Shown here: positions 7,532 through 14,330 of the stretch, piece by piece
Layout of the letters: every line of letters begins with the position of its first letter
How positions within the stretch are numbered: the first letter of the stretch is position 1
Assembly (NCBI GenBank): GCA_947457715.1
Contig: CANGXK010000003.1
Span: forward strand, 1 to 26,440
Origin: Gemmatimonadota bacterium
GTDB lineage: Bacteria; Gemmatimonadota; Gemmatimonadetes; Gemmatimonadales; Gemmatimonadaceae
Reading direction: 5' to 3'
Length of the DNA stretch: 26,440 nt
Translations under genes and position numbers: made by a program
The notes under the pieces: generated by a model
Told to the model about the DNA's origin: nothing
Seen by the model: the letters and a program-made list of their open reading frames with translations, nothing else
Databases searched by the model: none

Positions 7532-8662
7532 TCACACGGTTGACACGGGGAGTACCGGCACGTGATCGAACGCACTCCAGTGGTGCGTGCGGATGAGTGG
7601 GCCATGCTCATCGAGGTGCGGCGGGTCGTAACGAACGTCACCGTGCCCTTGCGGTGCGACACCCGTACGCGGCGAAGCGGCGACATCCTGCAGTGCCTCC
7701 TGCAGACCGCGCACAAGTCCACAGGGCACCCCAGCCGCCTGGAGCGCCGTGAGCCATTCAACGGCCGTTCGCTGCCGAACAGATTCCCGGATGGCCGCCA
7801 CCACACGCTCGCGCTGCGCGACCCGTCCGGCATTGGTCGCCAGGACGGGGTCGTCAGCCAGGGAAGCAAGCCCCAGCGCCCGCGCCGCGTGAGGCCACTG
7901 CGGGTCGGCGCCGACAGCCAGGACGAAGTCGCGGTCCGACGCGGCGAAGAGCTGGTATGGAACGAGGTTGGCGTGCGCATTACCCCAGCGGTGTGCATCG
8001 CGCCCGGAAACCAAGGTGTTTTGGGCGACGTTCGCCAGGGCGGCGAGTGCCGAGTGCCTGAGGGTGACATGAATTCGGCGATCGGCGGCCGTGACGAGGT
8101 GCTCGCGGCCCGCCAGCGCCGCCAGCACGGCAATCGCGGCGTCTTTGCCCGTCATGAGGTCGACGAGTGCGACGCCGGTCTTCATGGGCTCTCCCTCTGG
8201 CTCGCCGATGATGGCCATCCATCCGGACTCGGCCTGCACCACGAAGTCATAACCCGGCCGGACACTCTCGGGACCGAAGCCGGAGATGGTACACCAAATG
8301 AGACGCGCATTTTCGGACAGTAAAGCGTCAGAATCAAGCCCGTATCGAGACAAAACGCCGGGAAGAAAGTTCTCGATGACAACATCGGCCGTTCGGATCA
8401 GCGCGACCAGCAGGGCCTGGTCACCTTCGGACCGGAAGTCGGCGGCGAGCGACAACTTGTTGCGATTGGTACTCAGGAAATAGGCCGATTCGCCATCCGG
8501 CGCGAACGGCGGCCCCCATCCGCGGGTATCGTCGCCCGTTCCGGTGCGTTCGACTTTGATGACGTGTGCGCCGAGATCGCCGAGTGCCATGCCGCAGTGC
8601 GGCCCAGCCAAGACGCGGGAGAGATCGACAACTTTAACGCTTTTGAGTGGTAGTATCGCCAT
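7532..8662 (-). CDS. CaiB/BaiF class III CoA-transferase
   Basis: The 376-aa protein belongs to the class III CoA-transferases (formyl-CoA transferase, carnitine-CoA transferase, alpha-methylacyl-CoA racemase), which exchange CoA between carboxylic acids. Visible hallmarks are the N-terminal KVVDLSRVLAGPHCGMALGD, VIKVERTGTGDDTRGWGPPF, YFLSTNRNKLSLAADF, VVIENFLPGVLSRYGLD, and the catalytic aspartate in GVALVDLMTGKDA (Asp168). The length is slightly short of the usual 390-410 aa but the C-terminal domain is present. ATG 8662 fits the family start. The substrate cannot be read from the sequence. No partner acyl-CoA gene is adjacent; it stands alone upstream of an AT-rich divergent promoter region. 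Confidence 0.92.
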   Translation of the reverse strand: MAILPLKSVKVVDLSRVLAGPHCGMALGDLGAHVIKVERTGTGDDTRGWGPPFAPDGESAYFLSTNRNKLSLAADFRSEGDQALLVALIRTADVVIENFLPGVLSRYGLDSDALLSENARLIWCTISGFGPESVRPGYDFVVQAESGWMAIIGEPEGEPMKTGVALVDLMTGKDAAIAVLAALAGREHLVTAADRRIHVTLRHSALAALANVAQNTLVSGRDAHRWGNAHANLVPYQLFAASDRDFVLAVGADPQWPHAARALGLASLADDPVLATNAGRVAQRERVVAAIRESVRQRTAVEWLTALQAAGVPCGLVRGLQEALQDVAASPRTGVAPQGHGDVRYDPPHLDEHGPLIRTHHWSAFDHVPVLPVSTV

Positions 8663-8943
8663 GGTGGCTTTATTATGATGTGTTTGTGTATCATATTAAA
8701 TGGACTCACCTTACCATCGACCACTCTCCGGCCGACACGGCAGCAAGGGCCGAGGCCGAGTATAATATGGGGTTCACCTCGCAAATCACGTCCCCATACC
8801 TTGCATAGATGACTGAAAATCATATAGTTACCCGAGTTATGGTGGTCGAGGACCATACTATTGAGGCCTGAGCAGTAACCCTCTCTGGAAAAGTCGGCGA
8901 CCATCTCTACCTCCATTGCTGGCGGAAGGAGTCCGTTCGACCC
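8663..8943. promoter_or_regulatory. AT-rich divergent intergenic region
   Basis: The 281 bases between the CoA-transferase and PhaF-like genes are conspicuously AT-richer than the flanking coding DNA, especially 8663-8705 and 8755-8880. They contain TATAAT (8761-8766, plus strand), overlapping TATTAT/TATACT-like hexamers on the minus strand, and a short inverted repeat TGGTC-GAG-GACCA. Both divergent genes probably start transcription here. No credible gene is seen. Confidence 0.5.
8761..8766 (+). promoter_or_regulatory. Candidate -10 element for the PhaF-like operon
   Basis: A perfect TATAAT hexamer lies in an otherwise GC-rich stretch about 175 bp before the start codon at 8944. No good -35 hexamer is found 16-18 bp upstream, so the assignment rests on the -10 alone. 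Confidence 0.35.
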
Positions 8944-9801
8944 ATGGCCGATTTGCCGCAGGCTGACGACGACACGATCACCGAAGGTGACGCACCTCCT
9001 TCCAGCCCAGCGCCGCGCCGCGGCCCTGGGCATCGCGCTGCAGACGCGCGCGACACTGCGGCCGAGATGGCACAGCGGGCGCACGAGATCAGCCTGGAGG
9101 CTGGGAGCAAGATGGCCGGCGCTATGCGCGAAGTCATCGGTGCGGCGGCTGGGCTGAGCCCATTTGCGATTGAGAGTGCGCGCGACCTGATCAACTACAT
9201 GGTCCGCCGCGGCCAAATGGGTCAGGAGGAGGCCGAGGTCCTGGTCCAGCAGGCCGAGGCGGCGTACATCGCCAAGCACGGATCGCTTCCGATTCCTGGG
9301 CCGAAGGCTCCGCCGCCGAAGCCGATTCCGCTGGGGCAGCTTCCGAAGGCCGTCACCGCTCCTGCCGCTGCCGCCGAGGCGGCACTGGAAGCGCGGGCTG
9401 CGATGCGCATCGAATCACAGAAGCCGTCGGACAAGGTTACCTACGCGCCGCTTCTCCCGAAGGCCTCGACACCAAAGGTGCCAATCGTCGAAGCCCCCAT
9501 CGAGGCCAAGCCGGCTCCCAAGGCCGAGGCGAAGGCCGAAGTGAAGGTGGCGGCCAAGGCGCCGGCGGAGAAAGTTGCGGCACCGGCCAAGGCCGCTTCG
9601 GCGGCGAAGAGCGCGCCGACCGTGAAGGCGCCGACGAAGATTCCGGTCAAGACGCCGGTCAAGCCGGCGACGAAGGCGGCCGTGAAGAAGGCACCCGCTG
9701 CGAAGGTGCCCGCGAAGAAGGTGCCCGCCAAGAAAGTGCCCGTGAAAAAAGCGCCCGCGAAAAAAGCGCCCATGAAGAAGGCGCCCGCCAAGAAGAAGTA
9801 G
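8944..9801 (+). CDS. PhaF-like protein: phasin-like core plus histone-H1-like Lys/Ala/Pro tail
   Basis: In the 285-aa protein, residues 1-35 are acidic/polar. Residues about 40-115 form a helical domain with AIESARDLINYMVRRGQMG followed by QEEAEVLVQQAEAA, resembling the phasin/PHA-granule regulator pattern (helix, (V/M)xRG, ExEAExLV). From about residue 120 the protein is low-complexity Ala/Pro/Lys, ending in about eight KKxPA-type repeats (VPAKKVPAKKVPVKKAPAKK). PhaF of pseudomonads has this architecture: a phasin domain that coats polyhydroxyalkanoate granules and a basic tail that binds DNA nonspecifically. A granule-associated or nucleoid-binding role is inferred. No PHA synthase gene is nearby, so a histone-like function remains possible. 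AAGGAG lies 12 nt before ATG 8944, longer than optimal spacing. It is followed after 6 nt by the GHMP kinase gene, probably in one operon. Confidence 0.62.
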   Translation: MADLPQADDDTITEGDAPPSSPAPRRGPGHRAADARDTAAEMAQRAHEISLEAGSKMAGAMREVIGAAAGLSPFAIESARDLINYMVRRGQMGQEEAEVLVQQAEAAYIAKHGSLPIPGPKAPPPKPIPLGQLPKAVTAPAAAAEAALEARAAMRIESQKPSDKVTYAPLLPKASTPKVPIVEAPIEAKPAPKAEAKAEVKVAAKAPAEKVAAPAKAASAAKSAPTVKAPTKIPVKTPVKPATKAAVKKAPAAKVPAKKVPAKKVPVKKAPAKKAPMKKAPAKKK

Positions 9802-9807
9802 TTCGAC

Positions 9808-10740
9808 GTGTTCGTCGCGTCGGCACCGAGTCGCCTCGACTTCGGAGGAGGGTGGACAGATGTCCCACCCTACCCTGAAGAGCGAGGCGGCTTTGTTTGC
9901 AGCGTCGCCATCGAGCGGCGCGCCCACGTGACGCTGCGTCCGGGACCAGCTGGCGCGAACCCGTATCCGCTCGTCGCCGCGGCGTTGCGTCGCGCCGGCC
10001 TCAGCGCAGACGTCTCGATTGCTAGCGACTTTCCGATCGGCTCCGGGCTGGGCGGATCGTCGGCGGCTGGGGTCGCGTTGGCGGCGGCGATCGGCGCGGC
10101 CCAGTACCACGCGTTCGACGCGGGTGCGCTCGCCGAGTGGAGCCGAGCGCTCGAAGTCGAGGAACTGGGCATCGCGGGTGGTCGGCAGGATCACTACGCG
10201 GCGGCCTTCGGCGGGGCGCTCGGTCTCACCTTCGACGCCACGGTGCGCGTCGAACAGATCCCCTTGTCGGCGGCGTTTCGCGCGGCACTGGAGTCGCGCC
10301 TCACGCTCGTGTACACCGGTGAGTCCCGTATTTCCGGCGAGACGATCACGGCGGTGCTCGACGCGTACCGCGACCGGGTGCCAGGTGTGATTGGCGCACT
10401 CGACCGCATGGCGGTGCTCGCTCGTGGCATGCGAAGCGCGGTGCACACCGGTGACGTATGCACCCTCGCCGCGCTGGTTGACGAGCACTGGGCCCACCAG
10501 CGCGCCCTGCACCCGCGCATCACGACGGAACGCATCGAGGCCCTCGACCGCGCCGCGCGTGCCGCTGGGGCGCAGGGACTCAAGGCCCTCGGCGCGAGCG
10601 GAGGCGGATGCGTGATGATCCTCAGCGACGCGACGGACACGGCGCGGGTGGCCGAGGCCGTCTCGCCATTCGGCGAGATTCTGCCGTGGCGCATCGCCAC
10701 GAGCGGCGCAGAGGTGTCACGGCTCATACCCGACGCCTAG
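9808..10740 (+). CDS. GHMP-family sugar kinase (heptose-7-phosphate / fucose kinase-like)
   Basis: This 310-aa cytoplasmic kinase transfers phosphate from ATP to a sugar or sugar phosphate. It shows all GHMP motifs: motif 1 SAPSRLDFGGGWTDVP (5-20), the ATP-phosphate loop DFPIGSGLGGSSAAG (74-88), GIAGGRQDHYAAAFGG with the likely catalytic Asp128, and motif 3 ALGASGGGCVMI near residue 265. The RLDFGGGWTD and GGRQDHYA signatures are those of the D-glycero-D-manno-heptose 7-phosphate kinase / L-fucokinase branch and not of galactokinase or mevalonate kinase. The start is GTG 9808, 6 nt after the previous stop. The M20 deacylase follows after 9 nt, so the three genes are likely one operon. The substrate is not determined. 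Confidence 0.87.
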   Translation: MFVASAPSRLDFGGGWTDVPPYPEERGGFVCSVAIERRAHVTLRPGPAGANPYPLVAAALRRAGLSADVSIASDFPIGSGLGGSSAAGVALAAAIGAAQYHAFDAGALAEWSRALEVEELGIAGGRQDHYAAAFGGALGLTFDATVRVEQIPLSAAFRAALESRLTLVYTGESRISGETITAVLDAYRDRVPGVIGALDRMAVLARGMRSAVHTGDVCTLAALVDEHWAHQRALHPRITTERIEALDRAARAAGAQGLKALGASGGGCVMILSDATDTARVAEAVSPFGEILPWRIATSGAEVSRLIPDA

Positions 10741-10749
10741 ACTACCGGT

Positions 10750-11904
10750 GTGACGTACCGATATCCGCTCGACCCTGTCGCGCTGACCGCATCGCTGGTC
10801 GCGATCGATTCACGCAATCCATCACTCGTGCCCGATGGGCCAGGTGAACTCGCCTGCGCGACGCACCTGGCAACCGTGCTCAATGCGTGGGGCTTCGCGG
10901 TCTCACTGCAGGAACTCGCGCCCGGGCGCGCCAACATCATCGCGCGCATTGGCCCGACCGGACGCACCCCGCTCATCCTGAACGGACATCTCGATGTCGT
11001 CGGCGTCGCGGGCATGTCGCACGAGCCGTTCTCGCCGGATATCCACGACGGCAAGCTATATGGGCGCGGTTCGAGCGACATGAAGGGCGGCGTGGCGGCG
11101 ATGTGCGTGGCAGCCGCCCGTGCGGCCGCCCGCGGAGCGTTAGCCAGTGAGATCATTATCACGGCCGTCTGCGACGAGGAGTACGAGTCGATTGGCACCC
11201 GCGCATTGCTCGCCCAGGGACTTCACGCGACCGGTGCGATCATCACCGAGCCCACCCGCATGGCGATCGCGCCAGCGCACAAAGGCTTCGCGTGGATCGA
11301 GGTGGTGATCCATGGACGGGCCGCGCACGGGAGCCGCTACGACGTGGGCATCGACGCGAATCGTCATGCCGGTCTGCTGCTGGCCGCGCTCGATCGCCAC
11401 GAGCACGACGTGCTCACGACCCGCGTGCATCCGCTGCTGGGCCGCGCGTCACTGCACGCGTCGTCGATCGTGGGCGGAACCGGCTGGTCGACCTACGCCG
11501 AACGCTGCACGCTGCGCATCGAACGCCGCACGCTGCCCGGCGAGAGCGGGGAGCAGGCGCTGGCCGAAGTCCGCGCGATGTGCGACGAACTCGCCGCCGT
11601 GCGTCCGGGGTTCTGCGCGGAGGTGTCGTTGGTGTGCGCGCAGCCTCCGCTCGACCTCGCGAGCGATGCCCCGCTCATCGCATCCATGCGGAAAGCGTGC
11701 ATGGCAGGGGGAGTTGCGCCGACCATCGCCGGCTTGTCGTGCTGGACGGATGCGGCGCTATTCGCCGAGGCGGGGATTCCCGCCGTGTGCTTTGGCCCCG
11801 GCGATATCGCCCGCGCGCATTCGGCGACGGAGTGGGTGGAGACCGCCGACCTCGAGCGGGCGTCGGAGATTCTGGAAGCGGTATGCGCGGGGTGGGGGAG
11901 GTAA
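10750..11904 (+). CDS. M20-family metallo-deacylase/peptidase (ArgE/DapE-like)
   Basis: This is a 384-aa two-zinc amidohydrolase that removes N-acyl groups or cleaves small peptides. Metal and catalytic residues are in place: LILNGHLDVV (His80, Asp82), YGRGSSDMKGG (Asp110 bridging), VCDEEYES (Glu143 catalytic base, Glu144 ligand), and a late ARAHSATEWV (about His357). The dimerisation domain is at about 180-290 (HKGFAWIEVVIHGRAAHGS). It resembles acetylornithine deacetylase and succinyl-diaminopimelate desuccinylase. No arg or dap genes are nearby, so a specific name is not justified. GTG 10750 follows the kinase stop by 9 nt. Co-transcription with a sugar kinase would suit salvage of an acylated metabolite, but this is inference only. 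Confidence 0.9.
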   Translation: MTYRYPLDPVALTASLVAIDSRNPSLVPDGPGELACATHLATVLNAWGFAVSLQELAPGRANIIARIGPTGRTPLILNGHLDVVGVAGMSHEPFSPDIHDGKLYGRGSSDMKGGVAAMCVAAARAAARGALASEIIITAVCDEEYESIGTRALLAQGLHATGAIITEPTRMAIAPAHKGFAWIEVVIHGRAAHGSRYDVGIDANRHAGLLLAALDRHEHDVLTTRVHPLLGRASLHASSIVGGTGWSTYAERCTLRIERRTLPGESGEQALAEVRAMCDELAAVRPGFCAEVSLVCAQPPLDLASDAPLIASMRKACMAGGVAPTIAGLSCWTDAALFAEAGIPAVCFGPGDIARAHSATEWVETADLERASEILEAVCAGWGR

Positions 11905-11928
11905 GGGGGGTTGGCCTCGGGCGGCAGC

Positions 11929-11984
11929 ACCCGGTACCCACGACCCGGTACCCACGACCCAGTACCCACGGCCCCATACCCGCA
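11929..11984. repeat. 14-nt tandem repeat, four copies
   Basis: The unit ACCCGGTACCCACG repeats perfectly at 11929-11942 and 11943-11956, with one change at 11957-11970 and a degraded fourth copy at 11971-11984. It fills half of the gap between the M20 gene and the next small gene. There are no unique spacers, so it is not a CRISPR. Confidence 0.9.
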
Positions 11985-12018
11985 GCCGCCGTTCCGCCCT
12001 TGTACCTTACACTGACCT

Positions 12019-12234
12019 ATGCAGCTCTCCGTCCTTCAGTACGACCGCCTCGAACGCGCCATTACTGATGGCACGCGCCTTCAGTTGTATCGCCGCGGCA
12101 CCGAGTTCCTCGTGATCCCGGAGCGCCTCCGCCTGCAGAACGGACGCGAGCTGATTGTGGCGCGTCACCCAAGCACCGGCAGTTTGCTGGAGATTTTCAT
12201 CGACGAACTGGATGCGGTGGAGATCGTGAAGTGA
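12019..12234 (+). CDS. Small protein of unknown function (71 aa) coupled to the RNase H-like gene
   Basis: The compact 71-aa protein, MQLSVLQYDRLERAITDGTR at its start, has alternating charged and hydrophobic residues consistent with a small alpha/beta or beta-barrel fold (LQLYRRGTEFLVIPERLRLQ, then ELIVARHPSTGSLLEIFIDE). It has no signal peptide, transmembrane helix or cysteine. Its TGA overlaps the GTG of the following RNase H-like gene (GTGA), so the two are very likely co-translated and perhaps act together. I do not recognise the family. Confidence 0.7.
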   Translation: MQLSVLQYDRLERAITDGTRLQLYRRGTEFLVIPERLRLQNGRELIVARHPSTGSLLEIFIDELDAVEIVK

Positions 12235-12869
12235 GTGCGCAGTATCCGCTGGTGGCGGTGTTCGCCGACGAGTCCTGCCTCGGCAATGGCAAGAGTGGTG
12301 ACACCCCCGGTGGACTCGGCGCACTGATCGAGTTCCGCAAAGCCGATGGGACCGTGCAGCGCTTCGACCTCTGGGCATCGGAGCCGGACACCACGAACAA
12401 CCGGATGGCGTTGCGGTCGGTGATCGACAGCTACGAGGCCATGTCCCGCAAGGGGAATCCACTGTCGGTGCTCTTTACCACCGACTCGCGGTACATCGTG
12501 GATGGCATGACATCGTGGGTGCGCGGGTGGATGGCGCGCGGGTGGAAGCGGGCGCAGGGGCCTGTCGAAAACGTGGAGCTCTGGCAGTCGGCGGTCGAGG
12601 CCGTCGCCATGCACGAAACCCAGTGGGCGTGGGTGAAGGGGCATGCCGGCCATCCGCAGAACGAGTACGCCAACCATCTCGCGACGCGAGCAGCGGCCGT
12701 GCAGGACCGGTCCGACGGACTCGTTGCGTCGTCGTTCGAGGAGTGGTGGGCGGCGCAGCCGGTCCGGGCCAACACCAAGCGGGCCCCACTGTCACCGTTT
12801 CCCGAGCCCAGCGCGTTCGCGCCTGCTGCTGCATTACCCGGGCCCAAGACGGCGCGTCGGATGACGTAA
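12231..12869 (+). CDS. RNase HI-like protein with substituted active-site residues
   Basis: The 212-aa protein carries an RNase H type 1 domain at about residues 5-155. Canonical landmarks are the first Asp in VFADESCLGN (Asp13), TTNNRM, TTDSRYIVDGM (Asp85), GWMARGWKRAQGPVENVELW, and WAWVKGHAGHPQNEYANHLA (His138). Two of the four positions used by E. coli RNase HI differ: the Glu48 position in NNRMEL is Ala60 (NNRMAL), and the Asp134 position in ENERCDEL is Asn148 (QNEYANHL). The usual DGS after strand 1 is DES. A Pro/Ala-rich tail of about 55 residues follows. RNase HI cleaves RNA in RNA-DNA hybrids; here activity may be reduced, changed or lost. The start is GTG 12231, overlapping the upstream stop. 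Confidence 0.82.
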   Translation: MSAQYPLVAVFADESCLGNGKSGDTPGGLGALIEFRKADGTVQRFDLWASEPDTTNNRMALRSVIDSYEAMSRKGNPLSVLFTTDSRYIVDGMTSWVRGWMARGWKRAQGPVENVELWQSAVEAVAMHETQWAWVKGHAGHPQNEYANHLATRAAAVQDRSDGLVASSFEEWWAAQPVRANTKRAPLSPFPEPSAFAPAAALPGPKTARRMT

Positions 12870-12955
12870 GGAGTCCGGCGCACGAGTGCCGGTCCAACTC
12901 CGGATGCTCATGTGCACGGATCTGCTCATCCCCGCGGTCGGCATCGCTCTCGGAC

Positions 12956-12989
12956 ACGGCGACGACGCGCTTGAGCGCGTCGTCGCCGT
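12956..12989. other. Perfect 15-bp hairpin in the spacer after the RNase H-like gene
   Basis: ACGGCGACGACGCGC (12956-12970) pairs completely with GCGCGTCGTCGCCGT (12975-12989) across a TTGA loop. There is no T-run on either strand. It lies 87 nt after the RNase H-like stop, where it could act as a transcript 3' end or a protein-binding site. The remainder of the 273-base gap shows no convincing gene. Confidence 0.8.
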
Positions 12990-13131
12990 CGATCTCGCGG
13001 GTACGCGTGGGACAACGTCACGGATGTCGATACTGCGGCAGCCGACGGCCTCTCAACCGGCGCGTGACCTTCTGCCTGCACGGTGGGACGGAGATGCCGA
13101 AGCGTCACGGCCCCGACGACGACGTGAAGTG

Positions 13132-13137
13132 TATACT
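13132..13137 (+). promoter_or_regulatory. Candidate -10 element giving a leaderless transcript
   Basis: TATACT (13132-13137) sits 5 nt before the ATG at 13143. Initiation 6-8 nt downstream of this hexamer would place the transcript 5' end at or next to the start codon. No recognisable -35 hexamer is present, and there is no ribosome binding site, which agrees with leaderless translation. Confidence 0.45.
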
Positions 13138-13142
13138 CGTGT

Positions 13143-14297
13143 ATGCCTTACGATCCGCCTGTCCGGCCATCGGCCGTCCGCAGATTCGCTGCGACCGCCG
13201 TCATTGCGTTGCTCACGGCGTGCGCCCCGGTGATACCCGTCGGCGTGCCAGCGCCCGCGAACAGCGGGACGACGGCCAGCAAAGCGTCAGCGGCACGGGT
13301 TACGCAACCGGTACTGCGCTGGCCCGTGCGGACGGCGGAACATGTCGACCTCTGGCTGCATGCATTCGCGTTGCTGAGCGTCGACACGTCGAGGGTGCGG
13401 CTCTATCGCCACGGCTATCGGGATTCGCTGGTGGTGGTGAAGAACCAGCGCAATGTGCTGACGTCGCTCGATGCGAATCGCGCGACGCTGACGAAGCGGA
13501 TGGCGGTGACCGGCGGCTATCTGCAAGCCCAGTTTCTGCCGTTCGAGTTCGGCAACTGGGACGCGATGAAGTATGCGATCGAGCGCTTTCTGCAGTTCGA
13601 GGGGGATCCGCGTCGCGCTCCCGATCGCGAAACGCAAGCGCGCGTGGCGTTGATCGCGTCGATGTTTCCCACGGCGCCGGACCGCGAGTGGCTCCGGCTG
13701 TTTCTCGCCGGCGTGCAGGATGAACAGGAGCGCTTCTTCAACGCGGAGCATTCGCGCCTCGTGCGTACCCGGGCGTCGGTGGTCACCTCCGTGGACAGTC
13801 TCTGGCAGCAGGCGTATCGCACGAAGTTCGAGCGATTCCTGAACAACACGTCGCAGCGTCAGGGCGATCTGCTGTTGTCGTTGCCGATCGGTGGCGAAGG
13901 GCGCACGGCGTCCGGCCCGGACCGGCGGACCATCGTGGCGGTTCCCTTTCCGGCGCGCAGCGCCGATGCCGTCGAGGTGCTGTACGTGCTCGCGCACGAG
14001 ATCACCGGCGCTTTGGTTGGCACAGTCGTCGCGGACAACACCACGCCGGCCGAGCAGCGCGCCGGCACGGCCGACCGCTATGTCTCGACGGGTCAGGTGC
14101 AGGCCGGCGCCATGCTGCTCGCCGCGATCGCGCCGGAGTTGCGCGACGGCTATGTACGTTTCTACGTGGAACAAGCCGGCATTCGCAGCTCGGGGAGGAC
14201 GACGTACACCGCGCGCTTCGATGACGGCTTTTCGCTGCCACCGGCCATTCGCGATGCGCTGCAGCGACAGATCGACATCATCCTGAGCGGCATCTAG
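13143..14297 (+). CDS. Lipoprotein of unknown function with a degenerate metalloprotease-like motif
   Basis: The 384-aa protein has an N-terminal export signal (RRFAATAVIALLTAC) with a lipobox, LLTAC, near residue 27, so it is probably lipid-anchored after cleavage before that cysteine. The mature part is largely helical and charged (WDAMKYAIERFLQFEGD, then EWLRLFLAGVQDEQERFF). Near residue 285 the stretch EVLYVLAHEITGALVG resembles a zinc-protease helix, but the second histidine of HExxH is Gly (HEITG), so metalloprotease activity is not supported. ATG 13143 has no Shine-Dalgarno sequence and may be leaderless. A helical membrane-protein gene follows after 33 nt and may share the transcript. 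I do not recognise the family. Confidence 0.75.
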   Translation: MPYDPPVRPSAVRRFAATAVIALLTACAPVIPVGVPAPANSGTTASKASAARVTQPVLRWPVRTAEHVDLWLHAFALLSVDTSRVRLYRHGYRDSLVVVKNQRNVLTSLDANRATLTKRMAVTGGYLQAQFLPFEFGNWDAMKYAIERFLQFEGDPRRAPDRETQARVALIASMFPTAPDREWLRLFLAGVQDEQERFFNAEHSRLVRTRASVVTSVDSLWQQAYRTKFERFLNNTSQRQGDLLLSLPIGGEGRTASGPDRRTIVAVPFPARSADAVEVLYVLAHEITGALVGTVVADNTTPAEQRAGTADRYVSTGQVQAGAMLLAAIAPELRDGYVRFYVEQAGIRSSGRTTYTARFDDGFSLPPAIRDALQRQIDIILSGI

Positions 14298-14330
14298 TGC
14301 CGATTCTCGTCTCCCTGGTTTCCCGGATTC

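Noticed and set aside
8473..9279. Long minus-strand frame across the divergent spacer
   Set aside because: It overlaps both the CoA-transferase and PhaF-like genes in another frame and has no recognisable protein features.
11929..11984. Possible CRISPR array
   Set aside because: Units are contiguous 14-mers without spacers, and no cas genes are present.
12886..13233. Open frame in the spacer after the RNase H-like gene
   Set aside because: It runs through a perfect hairpin and into the lipoprotein gene; the C-terminal half is Arg/Pro-rich shadow sequence.
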